The notes under the pieces were generated by a model. The model was not told the DNA's origin, searched no databases, and worked only from the letters and a program-made list of their open reading frames with translations. Both the position numbers and the translations under genes were made by a program. DNA of 7,190 bases from an uncultured Opitutia bacterium (GTDB taxonomy: Bacteria > Verrucomicrobiota > Verrucomicrobiia > Opitutales > UBA953), in NCBI GenBank assembly GCA_903882335.1, contig CAIRWP010000045.1:1-7190 (forward strand), read 5' to 3'. This document shows, piece by piece, positions 1 through 6,894 of the stretch. Positions within the stretch are counted from its first letter, which is position 1. Each line of letters starts with the position of its first letter.

Positions 1-2
1 AT

Positions 3-116
3 TCCGGCTATCTGCGGGCGCGTTTCAACGCCCTCGCCTCGGCCCGCATCGCCGTGGCCCAGCTCCAGCAGCTCGCCGGCCCCGACCAGCGCGTGACCAT
101 GCGCGCCGACATGTTC
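3..116 (+). other. Distal part of a prepilin-like N-terminal helix (truncated)
   Basis: The first codons read as an amphipathic helix (SGYLRARFNALASARIAVAQ, then LQQLAGPDQR). In pseudopilins of the GspK and cassette A type, the cleaved leader and roughly 20 hydrophobic residues come immediately before such a segment. Those parts would lie in about the 100-150 bases left of the window. This segment is the reason to reject the GTG at 54 as a start. The assignment is by pattern, not by alignment. Confidence 0.6.
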
Positions 117-3100
117 GCCAACAACGACATCGCCGTGAGCAACAACGACGCCGCGACGGCCACCCCGGTCCGCGGCCGTTCGGACCGCGCGAACAACAAC
201 GCGCCCACCGGCGGTCGCCTCTCGCACCAGAAGCGCTACCTGACCGGCGTGTGGTCGACCGGCGGCGCGGATGCGTCGCGCGTACGCGACTGGGATGTGA
301 CCAACCCGGCGGACTCACGCCTCTTCCTCGGTTGGCTGGCCTCGCCGTTCGACATCAACCCGGTGCAGGAACTTTCAGGCACGACCCCCAATTTCGTCCC
401 GAACAACACCTACTTCACGAACGTCGCCAACCGTCGTGTCGTCACCCCGGCCCGCGCCGCGGAGGCCCAGGCCTTGATCGATGACCTCGGCAATCCGATC
501 GACCTCGACGCGACCCAACTCGTCCCGCTCGTCTCCTACGGCACGCTCAACCTGCCCACCGGTCTCTCCGGCCTGCAGCGCAACTACATGGGCGCCATCG
601 ACGCCCGCCCGCAGCCGATGCCGGGCCCGACCTACGCCGACACGACGACGCTCGGCGCGAACGGACGCTACGCTTTCTGGATCGGCGACGAAGGCGTGAA
701 GGCCAAGGTCAACCTGCCCGACCACTACGCCTCGACCGGCGGCGGCACCTGGCTCTCGCAGGATGATTGGGACAAAGGATTTGCGGCCTCCGCGAACCAG
801 CGCAACGGCATCGGCGCCATCGGCGGAGCGGGCGACCTCATCCGCGAAGGCGTCAACCCCAAGGGCGCCCTCCCCTCTGGCTTCAACTTCGACGCCTGGC
901 GCGCCCAGGACATCACGGCCGCTTCGGGCAATCCGCAGGCTTTCCAGCTGGCGAAAGCCGTGGGCATCTCCGGCCTCTCCGCCTGGGCGGAGCGCCAAGC
1001 CGGCCCGGCCGCCGGTCAGGCGATGTCCGACGCCGCGCGCCTGCTCTGGCATGACATCACCACTTATTCCTTCTCGACGCTCACCGACACCTACAACGGC
1101 GGCGTGAAGGTCGACCTCTCGACCGCCTTCGAACTCCCGTACGCCATGTACCGCGGCCTGGAAGTCTACCCCGGGCAAAAAGACCCCACGCTGGTCGCCG
1201 ACGGCCGCCTCCGGAAGCAGTCTCTCTTCCATGGCGCGCCCAACGCCCACTCGAGCACCGCGGGCCTCGGCACGAACGGGATGGCGGTGGACCTCGACTA
1301 CAACCGGCCCAACCTCGTGGACAAGCTGGGCTCCGCGAGCGACCTCCTGCTGGCCTCGCCCCGCGCCTCCGAGTGGGCGCCTCGCTACCTGCGCTCGCTG
1401 CTCGGCAACTCCTACAACCTGATCCTCGCCCGCAACGGCGGCAGCGGCACGGCTCCGGGCAGCCAGAGCGAAACGCCGGAACGCCTGGGCTTCGTCTACG
1501 AGGCCCCGCTGCGTTCGGCCTTCTTCGACTCTTACACCCATAACGCGAGCCTCGTGTCGCGCCTCCTCGCGAACACGGAGCGCAGCCCCAACGCGACCGA
1601 GAACCGCGTGGGCACGACCAACTGGTACGGCAGCGTCGTCGTCACCAGCGCCAGCAACAGCCTCACCCAGCGCATCAACGCCCTGCCCTGGTCGGAACTG
1701 CCCGAGACCCACGCGGAGAACCTGAACGGACGCATCGTCCGCGGCCCCACCTGGGACCTTTATCGCAATTACTACCGCATGTATAAGCGCGAGATCGAAC
1801 AAGCCGGCCAGGTTTCCGGCGCGCTGCGAGGTCAACCCGCCGCCCCGGCCGACGCCGTCGTGGCGCGCGGCGTCGAACCGCTGAGCTACGCGACCGGCAA
1901 CCGCAACGAACCGGTGCAGCGCAGCCGGCAGGTGAACACCAGCGGCGCCGCCACGCCGTGGGACTTCGCGCAGCGGCCCGACCAGTTCTATTCGGCCGGA
2001 GGCCAGCTCAACGCCAACCGCTACTACTACCGTAACAACTTGTCCGCTCCCAGCGACACGCCGAGCTTCCAAGCCGAGCAGCGCCTGCGCTACCCGAACA
2101 TCCTGGCCCATAATTATATCGGGGCGCAGTTCGGTGCGAACTTCGTGACGAACTTCGACCGGATGGGCCTGGCCCAGCCCCGCCCGGCCACCGGCGACGC
2201 GTATTACAACCTCAGCAACAACTTCCCCGAGACGTCGACGCGCACCTGGCCCACCTCGATGAGCCTGGCCCCCAGCATCGTCCGGTTCTCGATGGTCTTC
2301 TCGGGGGTGTTCTCCGACCCCACCGGCGCCGACCTGAACGGCACGCTCGGCGTGACGGTCGATCCGGTCGTGATGGTCCACAACCCTTACGACGTGGCCA
2401 TCGAGTTCGAAGGCCTCGCGATGGTGACCAACGGCGACTCCCTGCCCTACATCTTCAACGTGGAACTCCAGCAGTGGATCTTTTCCGACACCCATTGGCA
2501 ATATTTCGACCCTTATCCCACCGCACCGCGGACCCAGTGGGAACCGAGGACGCGCAGCCTCACCGACCCGCTCTGGGTCGGCGAACAGGTCCGGCGCGAC
2601 CTGCTCATCGGCGAAGTCGCCTTGGGTGACGGCGCTTACGAGAACCGGTCGTTCTCTTTCCGCTTGGTCAACCCCGGCAGCAAGTTCCGGCTCGAGCCCG
2701 GCGAGATCAAGACGATCAGCACCAAGTTCATGGGCGGCGACTACCGCTCGAACCGCGCGAGCAACACCGTCATCGCGACGAACGACTTCGGGTACGACCT
2801 GGGCGCCAACGCGGTGTACAAGATGACCCCGTTCTACAACGTCCGCTACCGCCGCGGCGGCGACGTCACCACGCAGCTGGAGGAAGGCAGCGCGTCCGAC
2901 CTCACCAAGCCGGACGGACGGCTCTGGACCTGGGGCTTCATGCCCGCCCGCCGCAGCGACAATAAATTGTACGTGTTGCCCGCTCCGACCGGCGCCGGCC
3001 AGGCGCCCGCGCACGGTTTCTTCGGGGGCTACTGCTACAACGGCACGGCTGGGGCGGATAATCCCGCCGCTTTCCACAACGCCGAAGACCTCTGGCGGGA

Positions 3101-5924
3101 CGTCAAGAACGCACGGCGTCTCCGCGACGCTTTCGGCGTCGACTGGGACGGCACCGCGCGGAAACTCAAGACCATCCTGCAGTTCGCCTCGCCCCCCAAC
3201 CAAGGCAAGAGCGTCCGCTTCGTCGTACGCAATTCCGGCTGGGTGAACTACGACAACCGCATCGTCGGCGAAGAAGGCGTCCCGAACGCGCCCGGCTACG
3301 TCTTCCCCCGCCTGCGCAACGGCACCACCGCGGTGGGCGGCCACCAGCACTGGAATTTCTACCTGCTCAACAACCGGAGCATCGACGGACAGGCGCTCAA
3401 CAAGGATCGCCGCTGGTTCGGTTCGCCCACGACACAAAACCCGAACTACAACGTCGCCGCCAAGACCGTCACCAATTACGCCTACGAAGGCTCCGGCACC
3501 GCCCCGGGACAACACTTGGTCGACGAATCGTTGCTGCTCAACTTCCAGGCCCTCACCGCCGGCTGGCCGCTGTACGGCAATGACAACGGCCATTGGAGCA
3601 ACATCATCCAATACAACGAGCAGTGGCTGAACAGCGTCGTCGGTCGTTCCGCCCGCACCCCGGACTATCGCCTCCCCACCGGCCGGGCCAACGCTTCCCA
3701 CACCGGCGTGCTCTGGCGCGGCGACGTCAACGTGCTCGGCCAGCAGGTCACCTATGGACCGGAGCTGGGCGACCCTGAATTCGGCCGGCCTGAGATCATC
3801 GCCGGCAACCGCGCCGCTACGCTCAACAGCCGCATCGCGTCTGCCATCAGCGCCAGCCGCGGCGACGACAAGCAGCCGTTCTTCATGACGGACTTCCTGT
3901 TGCGTTCCGCGGAGATGACCGGACAGACGCGCGACATCTGGTACCCGACCAACAACACTTCGGCCGCCTCCAACTTCCGCATCGACGTCGACAACTCGCG
4001 CCAGCTCGTGACGCCCCCCGAGATCTTCAACGCCCCGATGTCGCCGTTCTTCCTGAGCGTGCGCCCGCAACAGGCCCACCTTTACGGTTACGACGGCAAG
4101 GCCCATACCCCGATCGGCTGGGTACTCTCACAGCGAGGTCTCGACGACTTCCCCCAGATGGCGCTCAGCGCGAACAACACGAACGCCTACTGGGGAGCCA
4201 GCGTGGATCCCTCCATCAGCCAGCGCTCGGATACCGTGCTCTTCCCCGTGCCGCGCCGGCCGCTGCTCTCGCTCGCCCAGCTGGGTTCGGCCGGCTTCGC
4301 GCAAGTCAACACGGACGCCGACCTCACCGTCGGCTCCTCTTTCGCGCACCCCGGCATCGTGGACCTGACGAAGGTCACCGATTGGCCCGGCCCCAAGGTC
4401 GAGACCGGCACCGACAGGGCCATCCCCGAGAACGGCTACGTCGGCATCCACGAAGGCACGCGCATGGTCCGTAACTACGCCAACGTGCGCACCGACCACG
4501 CCTTCGTGGCGAACCTCGCCCTCTGGGACGCCTATTACTTCAGCGGCCTGAACCTCCAGGCGAATTCCTACTCGATCCCCGGAGAAAGAAATGCCTTCCC
4601 CGGCGGACCTGACCTGCCCGTGGCCACCGATGTCGCCACCGACCAAGCCTCCGGGATCCGCCGGGCCGTCGGCAACGTGGGCGGCTTCGACGTGACGTCG
4701 TTCCGGGACATCAAGGAGGCCCTCGAAGCCGGCTACAATCCGCTGGCCAACAAGCGCGTGGTCTTCCAGCCGGATGCCCGGACCGCCGCCGCCGACGGCA
4801 CCTTCCCCGCCACGCACGAATTCCCGCACCCGACCTACCTCTCCCGCAACGCGCTCTATGACGGCGGCTTCAACGTCAACTCGACCTCGAAGGCCGCGTG
4901 GAAGGCCGTCCTCGCCGGCATGCGCGGACAGACCATGCCTGACGGCACTTCCGTCAGCGGCACGGTCCTGACGCGCTTCGCGCGGTCCTTCCGTCCGGCC
5001 GGAGGCGACATCGGCGCCTGGAACAACTACCGCGAACTCACCGACGTCGAAATCGACCGGCTGGCGGCCGAGGTGGTCAAGGAGGTACGCGATCGCGGCC
5101 CCTTCATGTCCCTGGCCGACTTCGTGAACCGTCGCCTGCTGGATTCCAACGCGCCGGAGTTCCGCCAACACGGACTGAAAGGCGCGCTGCAAGCGGCGAT
5201 CGACCGATCGGGCATCAACACCCAGGCGATCCGCGACGCCGGCGGCAACCTCTCCGACGGCACTTTCGCCGCGCCGGCGGCCCCCAATACGGCGACCAGT
5301 TTCACGGACCCCAATGGCGGCAGCGGACGAGGTTCGCCGAACTTCACCGACAAGAATGGCGACGGAGCGGGCGTGTGGGGCGTGCTGCGCAAGGCCACCA
5401 ACGCCGGCGCCGCGCGCTTCCCCAACCTGGCCTCGATGAGCCAGCAGTCCGGCACCAACGCCGACCAACGCGTCACCGCCGGCCTCGGCGCCCCGCAGCT
5501 CGTCACCCAGATGGACGTGCTCAACTCCGTCGGGCCGAACCTCACGCCGCGCTCGGACACCTTCACCATCCGCGCCTACGGCGAAGCCCTCGACAACGCG
5601 GGCAACACCATCGGCCGCGCCTGGGTGGAAGTCGTCGTGCAGCGAGGCGCGCAGATGATGATCCCGGCCGCCCGCGGCCCGGCCTACGAGGAGATCAACC
5701 GTCGTCGCCTCAGCTACCGCGTGAACGGACAGTTCACCAAGGACTACGACTTCATCCCGATGCTCGACGCCTACGAAAGCCTCCATCCGGGAGGCGGCCT
5801 CGGCAACATCCGCCTGCCCGCCAACGCATCGCCGGCCGAACGCGAGAACTGGAACATCAACCGTCTGCTCGGCCGTCGCTTCAAGGCGACCTCCATCCGC
5901 TGGCTCAACGCGAACGAAATCTGA
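3..5924 (+). CDS. Giant GspK-like pseudopilin, Verru_Chthon cassette protein A-like (5'-truncated by window edge)
   Basis: The open frame enters from the left edge, giving 1973 visible residues, numbered here from the codon at base 3. A GTG at 54 could serve as a start, but family-like sequence (SGYLRARFNALASARIAVAQ) continues upstream, so the true start and the hydrophobic prepilin segment lie before the window. Motifs I recall from Verru_Chthon cassette protein A, in order: GPDQR (26-30), YLTGVW (79-84), GRYAFWIGDEGVKAKVNL (221-238), WDLYRNYYRMYK (584-595), DPVVMVHNPYDV (787-798), LEPGE (897-901), LFPVPRRPLLSLAQL (1413-1427), VGSSFAHPGI (1443-1452), ANLALWDAYYFS (1503-1514), FNVNSTSKAAWKAVL (from 1623), GPFMSLADF, SDTFTIRAYGEA (from 1851), and the terminal IRWLNANEI. 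The middle is beta-rich in character. I see a single Cys (codon 3033). The frame is intact and ends in a family-like C terminus. The inferred role is an exported minor component of a type II secretion or type IV pilus-like assembly; the substrate is unknown. It is followed after 4 bases by the next gene, so the two are probably co-transcribed. Family assignment is from memory of motifs; the molecular function is unproven. Confidence 0.85.
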   Translation, partial: SGYLRARFNALASARIAVAQLQQLAGPDQRVTMRADMFANNDIAVSNNDAATATPVRGRSDRANNNAPTGGRLSHQKRYLTGVWSTGGADASRVRDWDVTNPADSRLFLGWLASPFDINPVQELSGTTPNFVPNNTYFTNVANRRVVTPARAAEAQALIDDLGNPIDLDATQLVPLVSYGTLNLPTGLSGLQRNYMGAIDARPQPMPGPTYADTTTLGANGRYAFWIGDEGVKAKVNLPDHYASTGGGTWLSQDDWDKGFAASANQRNGIGAIGGAGDLIREGVNPKGALPSGFNFDAWRAQDITAASGNPQAFQLAKAVGISGLSAWAERQAGPAAGQAMSDAARLLWHDITTYSFSTLTDTYNGGVKVDLSTAFELPYAMYRGLEVYPGQKDPTLVADGRLRKQSLFHGAPNAHSSTAGLGTNGMAVDLDYNRPNLVDKLGSASDLLLASPRASEWAPRYLRSLLGNSYNLILARNGGSGTAPGSQSETPERLGFVYEAPLRSAFFDSYTHNASLVSRLLANTERSPNATENRVGTTNWYGSVVVTSASNSLTQRINALPWSELPETHAENLNGRIVRGPTWDLYRNYYRMYKREIEQAGQVSGALRGQPAAPADAVVARGVEPLSYATGNRNEPVQRSRQVNTSGAATPWDFAQRPDQFYSAGGQLNANRYYYRNNLSAPSDTPSFQAEQRLRYPNILAHNYIGAQFGANFVTNFDRMGLAQPRPATGDAYYNLSNNFPETSTRTWPTSMSLAPSIVRFSMVFSGVFSDPTGADLNGTLGVTVDPVVMVHNPYDVAIEFEGLAMVTNGDSLPYIFNVELQQWIFSDTHWQYFDPYPTAPRTQWEPRTRSLTDPLWVGEQVRRDLLIGEVALGDGAYENRSFSFRLVNPGSKFRLEPGEIKTISTKFMGGDYRSNRASNTVIATNDFGYDLGANAVYKMTPFYNVRYRRGGDVTTQLEEGSASDLTKPDGRLWTWGFMPARRSDNKLYVLPAPTGAGQAPAHGFFGGYCYNGTAGADNPAAFHNAEDLWRDVKNARRLRDAFGVDWDGTARKLKTILQFASPPNQGKSVRFVVRNSGWVNYDNRIVGEEGVPNAPGYVFPRLRNGTTAVGGHQHWNFYLLNNRSIDGQALNKDRRWFGSPTTQNPNYNVAAKTVTNYAYEGSGTAPGQHLVDESLLLNFQALTAGWPLYGNDNGHWSNIIQYNEQWLNSVVGRSARTPDYRLPTGRANASHTGVLWRGDVNVLGQQVTYGPELGDPEFGRPEIIAGNRAATLNSRIASAISASRGDDKQPFFMTDFLLRSAEMTGQTRDIWYPTNNTSAASNFRIDVDNSRQLVTPPEIFNAPMSPFFLSVRPQQAHLYGYDGKAHTPIGWVLSQRGLDDFPQMALSANNTNAYWGASVDPSISQRSDTVLFPVPRRPLLSLAQLGSAGFAQVNTDADLTVGSSFAHPGIVDLTKVTDWPGPKVETGTDRAIPENGYVGIHEGTRMVRNYANVRTDHAFVANLALWDAYYFSGLNLQANSYSIPGERNAFPGGPDLPVATDVATDQASGIRRAVGNVGGFDVTSFRDIKEALEAGYNPLANKRVVFQPDARTAAADGTFPATHEFPHPTYLSRNALYDGGFNVNSTSKAAWKAVLAGMRGQTMPDGTSVSGTVLTRFARSFRPAGGDIGAWNNYRELTDVEIDRLAAEVVKEVRDRGPFMSLADFVNRRLLDSNAPEFRQHGLKGALQAAIDRSGINTQAIRDAGGNLSDGTFAAPAAPNTATSFTDPNGGSGRGSPNFTDKNGDGAGVWGVLRKATNAGAARFPNLASMSQQSGTNADQRVTAGLGAPQLVTQMDVLNSVGPNLTPRSDTFTIRAYGEALDNAGNTIGRAWVEVVVQRGAQMMIPAARGPAYEEINRRRLSYRVNGQFTKDYDFIPMLDAYESLHPGGGLGNIRLPANASPAERENWNINRLLGRRFKATSIRWLNANEI
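4860..5645 (+). other. GspK-like C-terminal module within the giant protein
   Basis: Three landmarks occur in the same order as in the type II secretion minor pseudopilin GspK. FNVNSTSKAAWKAVL (from 4869) resembles the GspK N[LV]NTA...VL motif. A helical stretch, DVEIDRLAAEVVKEV followed by GPFMSLADFV (to about 5126), resembles its helical 'F-x-S-L-x-E/D-F' hairpin. SDTFTIRAYGEA (5553-5588), followed by GRAWVEVVVQR (ending 5645), resembles its last strands (S-x-[YF]-F-x-[IL]-x-A, then the exiting VxxR strand). An 80-odd residue tail, ending in RRFKATSIRWLNANEI, follows and is not part of GspK. The similarity is read by eye and needs a profile comparison. Confidence 0.55.
5301..5384 (+). repeat. 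Two-copy 14-residue FTDxNG mini-repeat with a DxNxDG loop
   Basis: Within the giant protein, FTDPNGGSGRGSPN (5301-5342) is followed directly by FTDKNGDGAGVWGV (5343-5384). The two copies share F-T-D-x-N-G in register at a 42-base period. The second copy contains D-x-N-x-D-G, the core of EF-hand or dockerin type calcium loops, but it lacks the later acidic positions of a full EF-hand. It sits between the helical part and the last strands of the GspK-like module. GspK proteins are known to bind calcium, so a metal site is plausible but unproven; a flexible Gly-rich linker is the alternative. Confidence 0.5.
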
Positions 5925-5928
5925 TCCT

Positions 5929-5994
5929 ATGTCCTTCCGGAATACCCTGACGGGGCTGCTGCTCGCGGCCCTTGCCCTTGTTGCGGCCGCCGCC
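5929..5994 (+). other. Sec signal peptide coding segment
   Basis: Residues 1-22 have a short polar N region with one Arg, a Leu/Ala-rich hydrophobic core (LLLAALALVA) and an Ala-Ala-Ala cleavage box before EPEPKK. There is no Cys in a lipobox position, so this is a type I signal peptide and not a lipoprotein leader. The protein should be released to the periplasm or outside. Confidence 0.8.
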
Positions 5995-6873
5995 GAACCT
6001 GAGCCGAAGAAACCCGGCGGCACGGCCGGCGCGGCCAAGAAGGCCGCCGGCAAGACGGGCGGCGACGCCCGCTCCCGCAGCCAGGCGGAACGCACCTGCG
6101 CCCTCACCCTCACCTGGTGGGAGATGCCCGTCCTCCCGGAAGGAGAGACCATGGAACTCGGCGTGCAGGGCGAACGCGACGTGACGCCGGTCTATCCGAA
6201 CGCGATGACCCCCAGCGGCACCATCCTCTACGAAGGTCCGGCCAACGTGGCGATCGTCCGCAAAGCCATGGTGCCCGACCCGAGCGGCAAGCCCGGCGCC
6301 AAGCCGATCGAGACCTGGGTGCCCTTCGCCGGCTTCAACCTCGCGGAGAACGACCGTGAAGCGCTGGTCGTCATGTTCGCCTCGGAAGCCTCCCAGAAGG
6401 TCATGGTCCGCAAGTTCAACATCAACGTGGAGGACTTCCCGTTCGGAGGCCTCGACGTGCTGAACTTCAGCAAGGCCCGCCTCCTGTGCAGCATGGGCGG
6501 CAAAGTCTTCTACGCCGAGCCCTCCGGCCGCAGCCGCAGCCCGCTGGTCATGACCAAGCGAGAAGTCGTGAACTTCTTCATGGGCATCACCGACGCCGAC
6601 GGCCGACAGAAGCTGATCTACCGCGCGCCGCTCATCCTGCACGAGAAGAACCGCCGGCTCTGCTTCGTCCTCGAGAACCCGACGGAGGAACCGAAAAACC
6701 GGTTCGTCTCCTACACGATCATCCAGCACGTCGCGGGTCATAAGACCATCGAGAGCCTCCGCGGCCAGCGCGCCAACCCGTCGTCGGCCGAACCCGCGCC
6801 GGAGGCGGCGCCCGCCCCGGCGCCGGAGACCGAAGCCCCGAAGCAAGGGGCGGCCAAGCCCAAGGCCGCCTGA
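5929..6873 (+). CDS. Secreted protein of unknown function, downstream partner of the giant pseudopilin-like gene
   Basis: This gene encodes 314 residues. The ATG at 5929 lies 4 bases after the preceding stop and has no clear Shine-Dalgarno sequence before it, so translation may depend on coupling to gene 1. The start is fixed by a typical signal peptide (R4, then LLLAALALVAAAA), with likely cleavage after residue 22. Residues 23-54 are a Lys/Ala/Gly-rich, disordered-looking stretch. Residues 55-262 form the folded part, probably beta-rich, with TWW (62-64), FPFGGLDVLNFS (170-181) and three Cys (57, 187, 245). An odd number of Cys leaves one without an intramolecular partner. Residues 285-314 are Pro/Ala/Glu/Lys-rich and could act as a spacer or wall-contacting tail. 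I do not recognise a named domain. It is not prepilin-like, as the leader has no GFTLxE-type motif. Location and operon context suggest an exported accessory of the pseudopilin system; that role is inferred. Confidence 0.85.
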   Translation: MSFRNTLTGLLLAALALVAAAAEPEPKKPGGTAGAAKKAAGKTGGDARSRSQAERTCALTLTWWEMPVLPEGETMELGVQGERDVTPVYPNAMTPSGTILYEGPANVAIVRKAMVPDPSGKPGAKPIETWVPFAGFNLAENDREALVVMFASEASQKVMVRKFNINVEDFPFGGLDVLNFSKARLLCSMGGKVFYAEPSGRSRSPLVMTKREVVNFFMGITDADGRQKLIYRAPLILHEKNRRLCFVLENPTEEPKNRFVSYTIIQHVAGHKTIESLRGQRANPSSAEPAPEAAPAPAPETEAPKQGAAKPKAA

Positions 6874-6894
6874 GGCGGTCAGAGCTGAGCCGCC
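6865..6894. terminator. Overlapping GC-rich inverted repeats at the convergent gene ends, possible bidirectional terminator
   Basis: Three complementary arms lie over the two stop codons. GCCGCC (6865-6870) can pair with GGCGGT (6874-6879) around a TGA triloop, the TGA being the stop of the plus-strand gene. Alternatively GGCGGTCA (6874-6881) can pair with TGA-(G)-CCGCC (6886-6894), giving 8 pairs with one bulged G and a 4-base loop. The two hairpins exclude each other. No run of T follows on either strand, so a classical intrinsic terminator is not shown. The position between converging genes is the main reason to call it one. Confidence 0.4.

Noticed and set aside
54..56. GTG as the start codon of the giant gene
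   Set aside because: The frame is open to the left edge and the upstream codons form a helix typical of this family, so the gene starts outside the window.
375..4106. Minus-strand open frame of 1243 codons opposite the giant gene
   Set aside because: The product is dominated by Arg, Gly, Ala, Val and Glu with no recognisable motif. It mirrors the codon pattern of the plus-strand gene, whose family motifs run the whole length. Long antisense frames are expected in GC-rich genes with G/C third positions.
5349..5384. A genuine dockerin or EF-hand domain
   Set aside because: Only the DxNxDG core is present. The later acidic position and the flanking helices of an EF-hand or paired dockerin repeats are absent, so it is reported only as a short repeat.
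6123..6125. ATG as an alternative start for the secreted protein
   Set aside because: It would remove the obvious signal peptide and the TWW region, and would leave about 200 bases without a gene after the tightly spaced upstream stop.
4128..6152. Minus-strand open frame of 674 codons
   Set aside because: Same antisense GC artefact. It runs through the conserved GspK-like end and into the signal peptide gene, and shows no domain of its own.
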